Assembly (NCBI GenBank): GCA_003427395.1 | Contig: BFEA01000244.1 | Span: forward strand, 1,535,815 to 1,599,814 | DNA length: 64,000 nt | Source of the DNA: Chara braunii | Taxonomy: Eukaryota; Streptophyta; Charophyceae; Charales; Characeae | Direction of reading: 5' to 3' | Part shown: positions 1-12,085 of the stretch, piece after piece | Position numbering within the stretch: position 1 is the first letter of the stretch | How the letters are laid out: each line of letters begins with the position of its first letter | Translations under genes and position numbers: made by a program | The notes under the pieces: generated by a model | Told to the model about the DNA's origin: nothing | Database searches by the model: none | Seen by the model: the letters and a program-made list of their open reading frames with translations, nothing else

Positions 1-150
1 CCGCACACAAGCTGTTGCTCAACCCCCTTTAAACCCTCATAAGGCAATTCTCAAGGCTGGCACTTTTGCGCACCCAACGGTATCCGACAACCAAATACAT
101 GCTAAAGCGCAGGGCGTTGGTAAGGGCGGTAAAATCAACGGCGAACGTCG

Positions 151-580
151 AAGTCCGCTCGAATCCGAGCTTGACAAAAAGACACTGTTTTGTTTTTGCT
201 GTGGGCGCTGCTATATTTGTGTATTTTTGCGGCGACACCATGCCAAGGCCCGTCGGTTGGGACCCAGAAAAATGCAATACCCCCATAAGACCCCTACAAA
301 CCGTCGGAACAGCGCACATTGGCAGGAAGCGTGTGATTTCAGCGATGCGGTCAGAACAACACACGTCGGAAGGAACACGAAAAGAATCACCTAAGCAGAT
401 CGCGGCGTGGCAAGCGCCAAACCACAAGTCCGCCGGGATCCAAACTTCGTGTTGTTGCCCTCGAGGCGCTGGCGGACGCCGTTGCAACAGGAAGCGCGAA
501 ACCAATAACCGCCAACCAAAAAATGACAATGGTGGGTAGGAATACCAGGCGGAAAGGGAAGTCCGGATACGGGCGAACTA
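151..580. repeat. Three copies of the dispersed palindrome (left outliers)
   Basis: Copies lie at 151-172, 426-448 and 559-580. Each has near-palindromic arms of the type GAAGTTCG / CGAACTTC around an 8-nt core CCGGNATC; the third is in the opposite orientation. One arm often carries AAGTCCG instead of AAGTTCG. They are the same family as the dense population at 36-53 kb, and none was found between 0.6 and 36 kb. An open frame at 66-539 reads through two of them (the second as KSAGIQTS) but has no other recognisable content, so I do not call it a gene. Confidence 0.75.
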
Positions 581-739
581 CAACAATCAAGCGGTGTGTT
601 CTCACGGGCGTTGTTCGTTATTCAACGAGGCCATCTCCACGAAACACGCGGCGCACACGGCGAAGAAACACCGTCAACACTTCAACGAGCGGTGGCGTCG
701 TTCTCCATCTTGCGCACGCAGCGTGTTCATTGTTTGCTC

Positions 740-1035
740 GGGAGCTCACAGTCCTGGCGTTGATCGTACGCAATGCTCCATGGCATCGCTCACGAGCAGC
801 GCCAGGAGCGAGCGCTGATCATCCCCCGGCTCTTGGATGGATGATGTGCACGTCGTGTGTGCGCACATACGTGGCATTGGGCATGCGCAATGCAGTGGAG
901 CATCGCGCATGACCAACGCCAAGAGCGCGCGCTGATCGTCCACGTGCTTTCGGATGGAGACGACACCAGCTCCCCAGGGATTGGCGTCGTAGAGCGCGTG
1001 CTGATCATCCACGTGCTTTCGTGGTGAGCGGCACG
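740..1035. repeat. Degenerate tandem repeat
   Basis: Three diverged units share the phrase GAGCGCGCGCTGATC followed by a CCACGTGCTTTCG block (GCTGATC near 815, 930 and 990). Spacing is uneven, about 60-115 bp. No coding content was recognised. Confidence 0.5.
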
Positions 1036-2290
1036 TGGATGATCGGCATCCTCTGCTCGAAGGCCAAAGCACGTTTTTTTAAACAGACCATGGTCGCACA
1101 CAGCCCACGTGGCACCCGCTTATCTTCCACCGCACTCGTCGCGACAACTCTCTCCTGCTCTTTCAGTACCCCCCGCTACCCAGCCTTGGATCTCGTTGAT
1201 GATACAAAAAAAGGTGCGAAACATTGAGTATTTTTCAAATTGTTAGCCAAGTTGGAGAGGGTTGTTGAATATTCCTATTATTGCCGAACTGAACATCGTG
1301 TGGATGCGGAAGAAAAGGAACGTGGAGGAGTCACAAGTCGTCTGGTAGATCGAGAGGAACGAACGATTGAGAAGGAAACAAAGAAACCATGTGCCCCATT
1401 GCCAACCCCGGTGATCAACATGTGGTTGATCGCGACGAACGAACGAGTGAGAAGAATGGTGACCCATCCCACCCAAGTCGTTTTTTTAAATTTTCCGCCC
1501 ACACCCAACCCGCCCGCACCCGATACCTAATTATTTTCAACCCGCATCCGCCCATTCCCCGTTGTCTAAGTCCCTTCGAACATTTACACGCACCACAACA
1601 ACATCCTTGGATGACGGTACAAAAATTTGAAGCATCTCCAGATTCTCCACTTTCGGTTGTCTTTGGATGACGACGCAGAAATTTAAAGCGCTCCACGAGT
1701 TTGAAGTTGGGGAGCGAACCTTACCACTTGTTGTGGTTAGGTTTGATCCCCCTTGTTTGAATGGGAGCGAACATCCCATTGTTTGGGACATGGTCCAACT
1801 GCCACCGGTAGAGAGTATCAAGGAGGATCCCAAAGTTTGATTTGCCATTGGTGCGACTATTTCTTTTTCGAGGATGATAAGTTTTTTTTCCAGGGGGCCA
1901 GGGTGAAGACTTTTGGTTTCCTGGGCCTCCAACTTTTGAAGTCTAGAAATGGACCGCAGCTGGGAAATATGTATGCTGGGGTTGGGCGCAGCGGGGTGGG
2001 GTCGGGGGGGACGGTTCTTATGGGTTGTCCTAGGTCTTTGGGTCGGGTGATCCAGGCCTAGCACTCGCCCGCAGGCCACCCACCCATTCGGGTGACCCAA
2101 GCCTAACATTGAACCACCTAACATTGAACCGCCCGTCACCCACCCAGGCTGACTCACCTAGACCCACCGTCATCCCACCGATGCCAGCTTATCAACACCC
2201 ACACCTGACCCAATGCCTCGTGGGTGGGGTGGGTGCAGGTGGGTGTGTTGTCTGGTACCCGTTGCTAATCTCTGAGGGGTAGATAGATCG
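1036..2290. other. Intergenic stretch without recognisable gene
   Basis: It contains a short diverged duplication (about 1345-1375 against 1430-1460, shared phrase GAACGAACGA) and C/G-skewed low-complexity sequence around 1980-2240 with repeated ACCCACCC and CCTAACATTGAACC phrases. Open frames on both strands are short and compositionally biased. Confidence 0.4.
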
Positions 2291-4125
2291 TCACCGATTG
2301 GTGTCCTTTTGTTTAAGGATACAATAGTCTATGCCAAAGCTTCCATCATTACGCCATTCTTCAACGTCTCTGAGCCCCTGAAACTCGTAACTTTGTCGTA
2401 TCAGCTGTAATGTCGCATGTTCGTCGGATGGACAATCTGCAAATGCAAGATTATCCAAAAACATTTTACCCATACCTTCGCAATACACCATCGAGCAACA
2501 AACAAAGGTTTCGCCCATGTTGTGATCCAAATGAGAACACACGAGTCCTTTCAACCAAACAAAGATGACACTGACCTCATCCACGCAACATTCATCGCTT
2601 CAGATGTAAACTTCTCCAGCCTGGTTGAAACAAGAATTCAATTTAGAAAGAATGGGGAGGTTCGAATCCAAATGAGGTAAGGAGGAAAAATAATAGAAAG
2701 CTTCCAGAATTTGCTTCTTCAATTGCGCCACCGAGTGGACGCGTGATGGGTTAAGTATATTTTATTGTTATTAACCCAATCGGGAATCCCCTAAATCGAC
2801 GATAGTTGCACAACTACTTGCCCCTTATAACGATAAAATTCGTCGAGTAGATGCTGACAATAACACGTAGGATCTTCGATCTTCGCAAACCAACGAAAAT
2901 TATGCAGAATGTCTCAGATAGTCCGATTCCTGCACCACACGACTCTCATTCTTCGTACAATAACTTCCTTCTATATGAGAGGGATATCTAGGCAGTAGAC
3001 TAATCGTGTGCAAAGTTTCCTCACACTCGCGTTGCAAATTGCCTCATCGTACAATATCTTCAAAGCCAGTCATTGTCAAACATGCACCTCAAACTTCAGC
3101 GAAATCACACGGGACACTATACTTCTAAGGCGACTCCTGAATCTCTTTACATGAAAGGTACGAATCGTCGCTAATGACAGAACCATGGAATTAAATGTCC
3201 ATGAAAACAACGTCCTACATGTCGACCGTTGACTCAACAGATTAATTAACGAAGGTTTTAATGCAAAAGATCTACTTAAGAAAGGGACAATTGTTCAAAC
3301 GATAAAATCACACCATAGTGCAACCATCCTCGTGCATGTTGAACAAGACCTCGAACAAATACACAAGAAATAATGGATCCCCGTACAACCGTTTAAGTAA
3401 CTTCCAATTGTCAATAAACGCCCCGCCACCACGACATACCACGACACAATGATGAAGAGAGTGGGTTCGACAAAATTTCATAATAGATAATAGACTATAA
3501 GAAGCATCACCTATGTTAGAATGAAAAGTCGGAAGTGAGCTCGTCACTAACAATCCAGCGGATACCAACCAACTCTTACGCTTTGTCCTCCGCAGTTTTT
3601 CCCTCAGTCGTGGTTTGTTTCTCTTAGACCGTTTTCGTTTATCTCTACTATTCAGCGTAGGCAAAAATAATTGAATAAAGTATTGCTCACATGTTAGACG
3701 TTCATCCTTAGGACGACGGAACAATGGCACTGCAACATAATTGTATGGTCCACATCTTCATAACAAATGGTACAATTTCTCATTACAACTACCCTTCTCA
3801 ACCAAATCTGCACTGCAAGATCAATACACATGCTCGCTCTACAGTATATGCGGCTCACGAGACGTACTGCCTACATAAAGATGTCGACACCATGGCGAAA
3901 TTAACACAAACAACTGCTCCATCTAACGAATCAAAGTCGAAATTCGAAGCGACCAATCCGGACAAGAGACCACAAAGTTTAATCCGCCATGAAATCTGAC
4001 CGAACACAATAAACGTAAGAACCAGCACGCCCATCAACGAGTTCAATTGTCGACATCGTAAATACTCACAAGATAATGCACGAGCCCTATTACAGGATAT
4101 GAAAATGTTCCAGATAGATGTTGCG
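2291..4125 (-). pseudogene. Decayed minus-strand coding remnants, family unknown
   Basis: Short minus-strand frames at 2291-2584, 3308-3730 and 3855-4136 lie downstream, on the same strand, of the zinc-knuckle/coiled-coil remnant at 4126-5470. The 3308-3730 frame (140 codons) has a basic stretch rich in Lys and Arg followed by hydrophobic segments. I recognise no catalytic motif. They may be the 3' part of the same broken element, since strand and order agree, but no joining splice site or reading frame is convincing. The DNA between them is AT-rich and closed in all frames. Confidence 0.22.
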
Positions 4126-5470
4126 TCAGGAAGCACTACAAAGTTGCGAAAGCAGTAATGTCCTCTCCACTGCTCCTTGGTTCAGCCCCTTCGTTAGTAA
4201 AGATGTTGTGAATAACAACACCTCCACCCCTTTAGCAGCCTCCTTCATCTTTTCAAATGCAGCTTCAACACATTTCAACACAGTATCTTCTTTGGTATTT
4301 TCCAATGTTGAGTATTTCGTACATTCTTTTGCGCAAATAAGCAGAATATTCATCTTCAACTTCGACTTCAACATCTTTCTTATTCGCAACAATGAAGATA
4401 TCTCGATCATTAGCCTCTTTCCTCATTCCTCCACGTGTCATTGGTCTCTTCCCATTGTCTGCGGTTGTGCTAGACGCCTTATCCAATTTGTTCTTGAGAT
4501 TTCACGCCACAGGCGTACGTGTCTCCTTCTCCTGTTCAACCTCCAACCTTGCTAGTTGTTCCTTCACTTGTTCGAGTTCCTGCTCAGCTTCTTGTCCGCC
4601 ATTCATTTCGCACATACGCCACTCCTTCAATAGTACAATCTTGTGTCCTTAATATTTCTTTCGTTCCTGAGCACTATCGTCCTCGAAAGGTGACTCGCGG
4701 ATTGGTGTAACTCGCGCTCGAGTTCTAGTAATGCGAATAGAAGTAGGAGTAACGACTATACATCCTCGTTTATTATCGGGACATAGAGCTTCGGCCTTCT
4801 AGATCATGACAGGAATTCTAGGCAATTTCTTTCGTTCTTTTTAATGGAGCAATCTCCTCCTCCATAACACCGAACCTCCGCTCAAATTTTAAATGTTTTT
4901 CCTCCATATCATGCTTGTATCGTTCTAACCCTGACTCCGACGTGGATAATACATCTTGCTTCTTTTGACTTCTTTTCAATTGCTCAATCTCATTCTCGAG
5001 TCTGATCACCTCCTCCTTCTCGCTATCCTTCATTACCTTGGCCTCCAATATCTCCTTAACTACATCTAATTTGCCATCGATGTTCTCGTTAATCTTCAAA
5101 TGCAGTTATTTTTTATCCTTGATGCCACGTAGTAGGCTTTCCTTCTTCATGGTCCTTCCTTTCGTTATCATCCTCCTCCTTCCTCTTTTTCTCTTGTTAT
5201 ACTCGACATTATGGTGCACCCTGATTGTAGCAACAGTAGCTTCAAGACTCTCCACTCGAGGATTCAAACCGCCGTCATAATTGTATCCGTATTGAGTAAA
5301 AACGTCGCTCGTAGTTGGTACCGTAACTAATGTATTGCTCTGCATAGGAAAGATGGTCATGTTATTGTTAGAGTTAAGATGCATATCTGGTAACGAACAA
5401 AATCACAAAAACTGACTTGGATCCCCACAATCGTAGCACGTGCGGATGATCTGAGATGACGGTTGGATGA
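4126..5470 (-). pseudogene. CCHC zinc-knuckle plus coiled-coil protein remnant
   Basis: Read on the minus strand, about 5462-5420 encodes CYDCGDPSQF, then one stop and Cys. This is a CX2CX4HX4C zinc knuckle whose His has become Gln. Next comes a Asn/Thr/Met-rich linker and a segment reading NPRVESLEATVATI (5384-5106). Then comes a charged coiled coil with heptad-like Leu, Ile and Glu (5099-4818) and acidic/basic remnants to 4126. The pieces are separated by in-frame stops and frame changes, so no intact product is possible. A knuckle followed by a coiled coil suggests a nucleic-acid-binding Gag-like or ORF1-like protein of a retroelement; that role is inference. The order of domains resembles a family I recall as abundant in Chara, which I cannot verify here. 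Confidence 0.45.
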
Positions 5471-6093
5471 GTGCCATATTGAACACTTTCTGAATGAGAC
5501 TCAAAGCCCACCCGTACGTAGTACAACTTCCATGACGGTTACCCCGGGACAGAAAGTTGTCGGAATATCGACAAACAATCCACTAGTCCAATCAGAGGAC
5601 AAACTTGACTCAACCACCGAAACCGACGAGAATGTGCATTCACGATAAGACAAACAAGACAATCACCATGACAGAGATAGAAGGACGAAGAAGAAGAAGA
5701 AGAGGAAGAAAAAAAAGAAGACAAAGGTCAAGTCAAACCCGAACGCGACACTTTTCTTTTAAGATAAAAATGAAGTTCAGTATGGCGTACGATCTGACTG
5801 GTTTCGGCTGGTTGTCATGCCTAACTTCTTCAGGGGTCTTAGTATTCAGTAGGGAGAGTTACCGTGACCTTTTGTTATATACTGACCAGAAAACCCTAAC
5901 TACGGCTAAGAAACAGTCACTAGGCGATTCTACAAGTTACTCAAAAACTCGATTCTACAAGTTACTCAAAAACTATGTCACATGTTCAAAACTCCCTCGT
6001 ACCACAGAATGAAACCAGCCACTCCATACGCTGAAGGTAACTGCATTGAACTTCGGGTCGGGAACTCGAAATCAAAATAATAAAAAGTGTATG
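5471..6093. other. No recognisable gene
   Basis: A plus-strand frame at 5605-6012 begins in a GAAGAAGAA-rich run (5682-5728) and has no family likeness. A short direct repeat (GATTCTACAAGTTACTCAAA at about 5929 and 5952) is present. Confidence 0.3.
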
Positions 6094-6154
<61 letters not shown>

Positions 6155-6288
6155 CAAAAACAGAAACAGAAAAAAAAAAAACAAAAAACCAAAAAAACAA
6201 AAACAAAAACCAAAAACAAAAAACAAAAAACAAAAGACAAAAAACAAAAAACAAAAAACAAAAAACAAAAAACAGACAAAAAACACAC
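6094..6288. repeat. 60-bp A homopolymer followed by A-rich tract
   Basis: An uninterrupted run of A covers 6094-6153. It is followed by about 135 bp of A with scattered C and G (CAAAAAA units) to 6288. This resembles the 3' tail of a retroposed sequence on the plus strand, but no matching body was identified upstream. Such a run is also prone to assembly length errors. Lysine- or phenylalanine-only translations of it are not genes. Confidence 0.8.
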
Positions 6289-7104
6289 CATGCCTTCAAC
6301 CCATCAATCACAGTTTTTAATCCTACACACTCTGAAAGTCATAAACTCCACGTTATTTCCTATTGTCGTCACGGGATCAACTCCTCAAACTTCAATTTCA
6401 GAAGATACACTTCATCGAAAAATGATGAGATGGATTTGGGTCAGAAGGAGGATGAAGAGGAGAAGGAAAAGGAGGAGGAAGAAGAAGAAACCGAGGAGGC
6501 CCTAGGAAACAGAGTGTACAGTAAGCCCTCCCCTCCGTCCCCCTTTACATTTTCTACAAGCTAGAGGCAATTCTGAATAGTTCTCAGACAGAGAGGACCG
6601 AGTGTCTGTAGAGAACCCAACGTCCAACCTTCCCCGAAAATAGGAAAGGCAACAGCAACGCTGGTGCATTTTGAGAATCCTCAATCTTGATGGCACTTAC
6701 CTGCCTCGTTTGATGAAACAAAGGAAGAGGGCAGGGTAGGGAAAGACATTTCTTAGAAAGAGGGACTCGCCTCTCGAAATGACCAGGGAACCAACGCTCA
6801 CTCTCTGAAAACTCCTGATAAATCCATGCAGGTAAATTAGCACGACGACCCTAATCAGGAATTTTTTTCTCCCATAGGAGAGCAGGTGCCCTCCTTTGGA
6901 GCCAATCCCGCCAAATCAGCTAGGAAACAAACAGTTTCCATAAAGAAAAAGACTAGCTCCTACTCTACCCAGATTCCCTCGGAGCGCACAAAAAAAACCC
7001 TGCTCTCTTGCACTATAGCAGTCTAGCATGCAGTAATAAATTCTCCAGCGAAGAAGGCTAGCCTTGATCTCAACAAAACAATTCCACGATATTAGGACGA
7101 TGTC
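6289..7104. other. Probable LINE 5' region, non-coding
   Basis: There is a purine-rich stretch at 6430-6500 (GAGGA/GAAGA units). From about 6600 the sequence is collinear with the LINE that follows and may be its 5' UTR or a decayed first ORF. No start of the element could be fixed. Confidence 0.3.
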
Positions 7105-7860
7105 GTGATTGCCAGTGAAAATATTGAAAGAAGCTCCTCAAAGAAAAGGGAACGCCCATTGGAAGGAAAATCGGTCAGGCGCTCTATCTCTTTAGCTGCT
7201 CCAGTGAAAACACTATCTAGAGCTGACAAGGCTCTGGGTCATCTTCCTCTGCATCCAGTTCTCATGATTTGTAACCCAACTTCGACAGCGGTTCACGTAA
7301 TGACTCTGCGCCTTGAAGGAGAGACGCCTAGACTTCCTACTATTCCTCTCTACTCCCCCCCATTTGGTGGGTACGTGGTCAGATTGATAAAGAAACATTA
7401 CATGAGTGAGACAACAGATATAGGTATGTTGGCTGATCCCAAAATGATCCGTCAGGTGGTGGAAATGCCTAGGGAAGGAAAGGTGACATTGTTCATTGTG
7501 TTTTTGGTCTTCAAGTCCCAAAATATTAATGATTAGTCTCCCCACTTCCCCCTGTTACACTGGGTGGACTTGTCTCTTTTTGCATCTCCGCACTCAGATA
7601 CGCTTAAAAATATAAAACTGGGTTTGACCCAGTCAGCCCAGGTTGTAGCAGACTGGTTAATTCAGTCTGACAACCTCGGTGTGGTACAGGTTGCCTCCTT
7701 TAGGGAACAGCTGCTTAAGGCCCAGGTAGAGAAGGCGCTAAGGAAAATTTTTGAACAAGGCCAACTTGACTCAATAAATACAGTCAAAACTCTGACGAAA
7801 GCCGAATCCAACACCATAACGGCAATGGACCCAGTAATGGTCCTTCCGAATAAGCTCTGA
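7105..7860 (+). pseudogene. LINE N-terminal region, interrupted
   Basis: Two stretches, 7105-7536 and 7564-7860, are in the same frame and separated by one TAG at 7534-7536. The sequence is mixed polar, without a zinc knuckle or RRM that I can recognise. A TGA at 7858-7860 separates it from the endonuclease start (ILKWNVRGL), with no room for an initiation region, so this part probably belonged to the same polyprotein rather than to a separate ORF1. The start at 7105 is the first open codon after the previous stop, not a demonstrated initiation codon. Confidence 0.45.
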
Positions 7861-9000
7861 ATCCTCAAGTGGAATGTACGAGGCTTGTGTGATTCTAACA
7901 ATAATCATAAAAGAAGTCCCCCTTCTGCCTGGATTTCCTCAAAGTCCGCCCATCCGATCTGTCTGCAGGAAACCAAACTAGACGCAACAAAAATAGTGGA
8001 AGCCCGCAGATGGTGGTCGGGCCTACAAGTTTGGTCTCCAGTGGATAGTTCGAAGGGAGGGGTCACAGTACTTGTGAACAAAAACCTAGATATAGATGTG
8101 CTGGACAGTTGTGCGGATCCTGACGGTCGTTGGGCTTGGATCAAGTTAGCAGTAGGGGACGAAGATTGGACCATAATGTCTCTCTACGCCCCGGTAGAGT
8201 ATCCGCTTCATCTGAAATTCTTTGCAAATCTACCTAAGTGGATCCCAGATACTGAAAACTTGATCCTAGCGGGGGACTGAAACACAACTTTGAATCCTGG
8301 CTTAGATTCCCCCCACCCCCAAATCCTCAGAAAGTATAATCAACTACTAGCTGAGTTCATCTCAACTCAAGGTCTGTTTGATACCTTTCGCATATTAAAT
8401 CCTCACACACCCACTTACATGTGGTACGGGCCTAAGCCAACCCCTCAGGCACCTCAACCAAAAAAAAGGCTTGATGTCATATTCGCACGGGGATCCCCGT
8501 GGGATCGTTGCATATGTGCAGACTCTAAAGTCGGTTCAATGTCTGACCACCACCCAGTCCTAATGGATATCATTGCAAAAGAAATCATGGACAAACACAG
8601 GCCACCCTTCAGATTAAACGTAAAAATTCTAAAAGACCCAGGGATCCCTGTCTGGATTACTACACAAATGAAAGATTGGCATAAGGCAAGAGACCTGTTT
8701 CCAAACATGGAGGATTGGGCAGATATTGGAATTGGAATAATCCAGGCCGCCAAGGAGGAATTCTCGAGAATGAAAGCAGCGACTCGCGAATGGAGAGCAA
8801 AGTCTTTTCTTTTAACGATTGAAGAGGCCAAGAATTCAATGGGGGAAGACCCCTTTTCTGATTATTTTTGGTATTCTAAGAGAACATCGGTCCTCTCCGA
8901 ACTTGAACAGTTGGAAATTCAGCGTAAGGCAGCTTGGCTAGATTCACTGAAACTCGAGGGTATCATTGGATATGACTGCATGACAAAAATGACGTTCTGA
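7861..9000 (+). pseudogene. LINE endonuclease domain (APE/EEP type) with linker
   Basis: The apurinic/apyrimidinic-type endonuclease nicks target DNA for target-primed reverse transcription. Motifs read in order: the N-terminal strand ILKWNVRGL (7861), the metal-binding Glu in ICLQETKLD (about 7957-7983), SLYAPVE (about 8179), LILAGD then a stop then N (8260-8283, the GDxN motif), and SDHHP (8539-8553), which carries the catalytic Asp and His. The TGA at 8278-8280 falls exactly in the variable residue of GDxN, commonly Phe or Trp, so a TGG-to-TGA change fits. After the domain a helical linker runs to TGA 8998-9000. All motifs apart from the stop are intact, so decay appears recent relative to the rest. 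Confidence 0.85.
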
Positions 9001-10420
9001 TCCCTAATCCTTCGACAAGCCAAACCACTGATGAGGGAGCTCAACCACCCTTTCGCACTTACAGCCCCATTGGCAATAGACATGCCCAAAATTTGCAACA
9101 ACGCAATTGACTACTTCAAAGACATAGTTAGAACGAGACGCTCGTTTAATTCCTTTGATACCGACCAGGTGGAACACTCAGATTTTTGGAATAGGTCAGT
9201 AAGATATATAGCCCACTCACAAAGAGAGGCCCTGAACGCTCCCATCTCTAAAAGAGAGGCTTGGGAGGCAGCCAAACATATGGCCATAGGCAGATGCCCA
9301 GGCCCTGATGGTCTGTCGATCGAACTCTTCCTCTGTGCATGAGAGGCCTTGACCCCCTTTCTCTGTGAGATTTACAACATTGTTCTTACAATGGAATCTC
9401 TACCTAATGGAATAGTCTGGGGAATGATCTCTCTCTTATACAAAAACAAAAACAAAAAGGAGGTACAGAACTGGAGACCGATCTCGATCCTCAACGTGAC
9501 TAACAAACTTCTGGGCAAAAGCCTAGCCATCAGACTCGCCGAGATTCTTCCCATCCTGTTGGGCACAGAGCAGGGCGCATTTGTTAAAGGTAGAACCATT
9601 TTCGAAAATATTATCACCACAATACAAGCCTTGGAGATAATCGGGAAAGAGAGGAGAAACGTGGCTATTCTGATGTTGGACATGGAGAAAGTCTACGACA
9701 AGGTTGGGTGGGCCTTCGTGAACACCATCCTGAGGAGGCTAGGTTTTGGTCCTAAATTATGTACTTGGACCAAAGCCCTGTATGCAAATGCTACAACATT
9801 AATAGTGGTGAATTGAAAGTTTTCCGAGGAATTTGCCCTAACGCGTTCTTTGATACAAGGCTGCTCCTTTGCTCCATTGATTTTTGTTCTCCAAGTAGAA
9901 GTCCTATTAGACAACATTAGATTTAATGACAAGATAGGGTCTCAGGACGCCCCCAACCCTTCAGTGGAAGGGGGGAGCTATTGCTGATGACTTGACTGTG
10001 GGTTGTGTGAACTCACCAATGTGTATGACTGAACTTCGTAATGTAATAGATACCTATTGTGAGTTATCAGAAGCCTCAATCAATTGGGAAAAATCGATGT
10101 TTTTTCTACATCCCGATTTTGAGTTGTGTATGGAATGGGGATTACACTGAATTTCAGCTAACTCGTCAGAAATATTTTTGGGACTACAGGTATCCTTGTC
10201 AGACTGTTCCACTTTGCAGGATAACATTTTAGTGGGGAAAGTTACCACTAGGATCGCCAACTTGGAAAGAAGACACACCCTTTCTCTATTCGGGCGTGCG
10301 CTAGTGTTGACAGCGACAACTTTTTCAACTCTCTGGTTCCCTATGGCAGTATGCTTATTGGGCGAAGATGCCAATAAGAAGATCAGGAGAGCGGCGTCGC
10401 GCTATCTCTGGAAACCATGA
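9001..10420 (+). pseudogene. LINE reverse transcriptase domain
   Basis: The frame continues from the endonuclease. Recognisable RT blocks are AAKHMAIGRCPGPDGLSIEL (9271-9330), KNKKEVQNWRPISILN (about 9445-9495), EQGAFVKGRTIFENI (9568-9612), MLDMEKVYDKVGW (9673-9711, catalytic block A) and LIQGCSFAPLIF (9853-9888). Then a G-run at 9967-9975 shifts the frame, and block C reads AIADDLTVG from 9977. The paired Asp residues are preserved, but the preceding aromatic residue usual in FADD/YADD is absent. After it, SSEIFLGLQ (about 10169) matches the thumb-proximal block. Stops are TGA at 9340, 9814, 10148 and 10418. The sites at 9340 and 10418 lie where Trp would be unsurprising. Confidence 0.85.
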
Positions 10421-12085
10421 ACATCTGAAGAACAGGGATTTATCCCGAAAGTAGCTTGGGAAATCATCTCAAGACCCCGGAATGAGGGGGGGCTGGGGAT
10501 CTTGGACCCAGTGCACCAAAACCTGGCTCTGTTGGCCAAATGGCCAGCTCAAGCTATGGTGGGAGAGGAACACAAGCTTTGGATGAAACTGGCAGAACAT
10601 ATACTGGGCTCGGAATGGGGCCTTGAAGATTCTTCTAAACTATGGTTGTGCCTAATGATGCCTTCCTTTCCACATCGTCGTCCACAATCAAGAATCTGGC
10701 GTGGCATCATTTTCGCTTGGAACAAGGTTAAACCTTCAGAATGGAGACAACCAGTAACCAAAACAGAATGCCTAAATCAACTTTTGTTTGATAACCTCCA
10801 CATTCTGCAGCAAAATGGACTCCTGTTCTCAACGGGGGGAGGAAGCTTAAACTTTGGCATATTTTGGATAAAAAAAGGCGTCCTACAAGTCGGAGATATT
10901 TGGGACCCCCTCTCTTTCAAACTGGCTAGAGGAGGGATCGTTGAGAAGAAAACTCCCAAGACTTCACCCCCAGTCGGAAAACTATCAGTTGCTCCTAGAA
11001 ACCATCCCACGTGCGTGGGCCTTCTTGCTCCAAAGTGAATCAAAGAACTCTCAGGACACCTAGGTAAGGTCCTCGGACCACAACAATGAAGTTTGCAGAA
11101 TATTGGGCCCGGAGGTGAGGTCTGGTATCAGGATACAGTCTTGGTCTCTCCCGGGGAACCAAAGGACAACATGACCGCTGCAAATAACTGGAGAACACGT
11201 GGTCACAGAAACGATCGACCTACAGGAAGTTCGTGTTATATACAGTGAAGATGAGAAGGGAAAAGCAACGGCCCTGTTGGAGAGAAATGCACATTCATAC
11301 AAAGTTGAACCCCTCTTGTTTGGATGGAAGAGACTCAGATCTAGATACTTTTTCACACCACTACTACAATATGCCTCAAAGACAGGTGTGGAGGTTCAAC
11401 GATCTTAAGTGGAAATGACACCAACAACTCTGGCTCTGAGAAGAGCAAACCATCAACAATTGGAAGGCGTTCAGAGGATAAACTGAAGAACTTATGGACT
11501 GCTCTGAAGAAAATGCCTGCACAGAAGCAACCTGCAATTAACTGGTTAGAATCGTTGCTGGTCACAACCACTGCGGTTTGGCTTTCTTCCAAAGGGATGG
11601 ACATATCATCTACCTGCCAACGTTGTAACTGGGGTTGGGAGAACCAATCCTACCTGTGGCTTCTTTGCCCATTAGTAGATGAAATTTTTGAGATGTGGAA
11701 AAACTATTGGTCCAGACTGTATGGGGAGGAGCTACCGTGGTCATATAATTGGTGGTTAACGGCCTTATTCCCTCCAGCTCTCAACTATGATGCCGAGAGC
11801 GGGTATGTGGTTCTGTGTTGTCGAGGGGCTTTGTTGGAGGTGATATGGACTGCACGGAATGCAAAAGTATTTAACAGAGATAATTTGTCGTTTCTCCAAC
11901 AGAAATGCTTACTCAAGAATAAACTCAGGCTGACGATTACAACAGATTTGACTCAACGTCGTACTCCTCATGCCAGGTGTTTATCCTGGTTCAAGCAGAC
12001 ATGGGCGTCGGCCAACAAATGGGTCACAATCGGACCGGACAAAACATTCCAGTTCAATTCATGGTTATCCAGCCAGAATGACTAG
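10421..12085 (+). pseudogene. LINE C-terminal region with zf-RVT-like module
   Basis: Frames at 10502-11038, 11199-11408 and 11513-12085 carry the region after the RT. The first has the motif GGLGILDPVHQNLALLAKW (from 10487), typical of the post-RT connection. The last contains CQRCNWGWENQSYLWLLCP (from about 11615), a Cys-pair/Cys arrangement of the zf-RVT type, followed by a Trp-rich helical tail and a TAG at 12083. Additional in-frame stops are TGA at 11036, 11087, 11416 and 11437 and TAA at 11479. At least two frameshifts separate the pieces. Function is inferred to be nucleic-acid binding during integration. No RNase H domain was recognised. Confidence 0.65.

Noticed and set aside
6046-6564. 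Long lysine- or phenylalanine-rich open frames on both strands
   Set aside because: They are translations of a 60-bp A homopolymer and its A-rich continuation.
7105-12085. A genetic code with TGA as tryptophan
   Set aside because: It would explain the LINE stops but not its frameshifts, nor the TAG and TAA. Decay by G-to-A change is simpler. Kept only as something to exclude.
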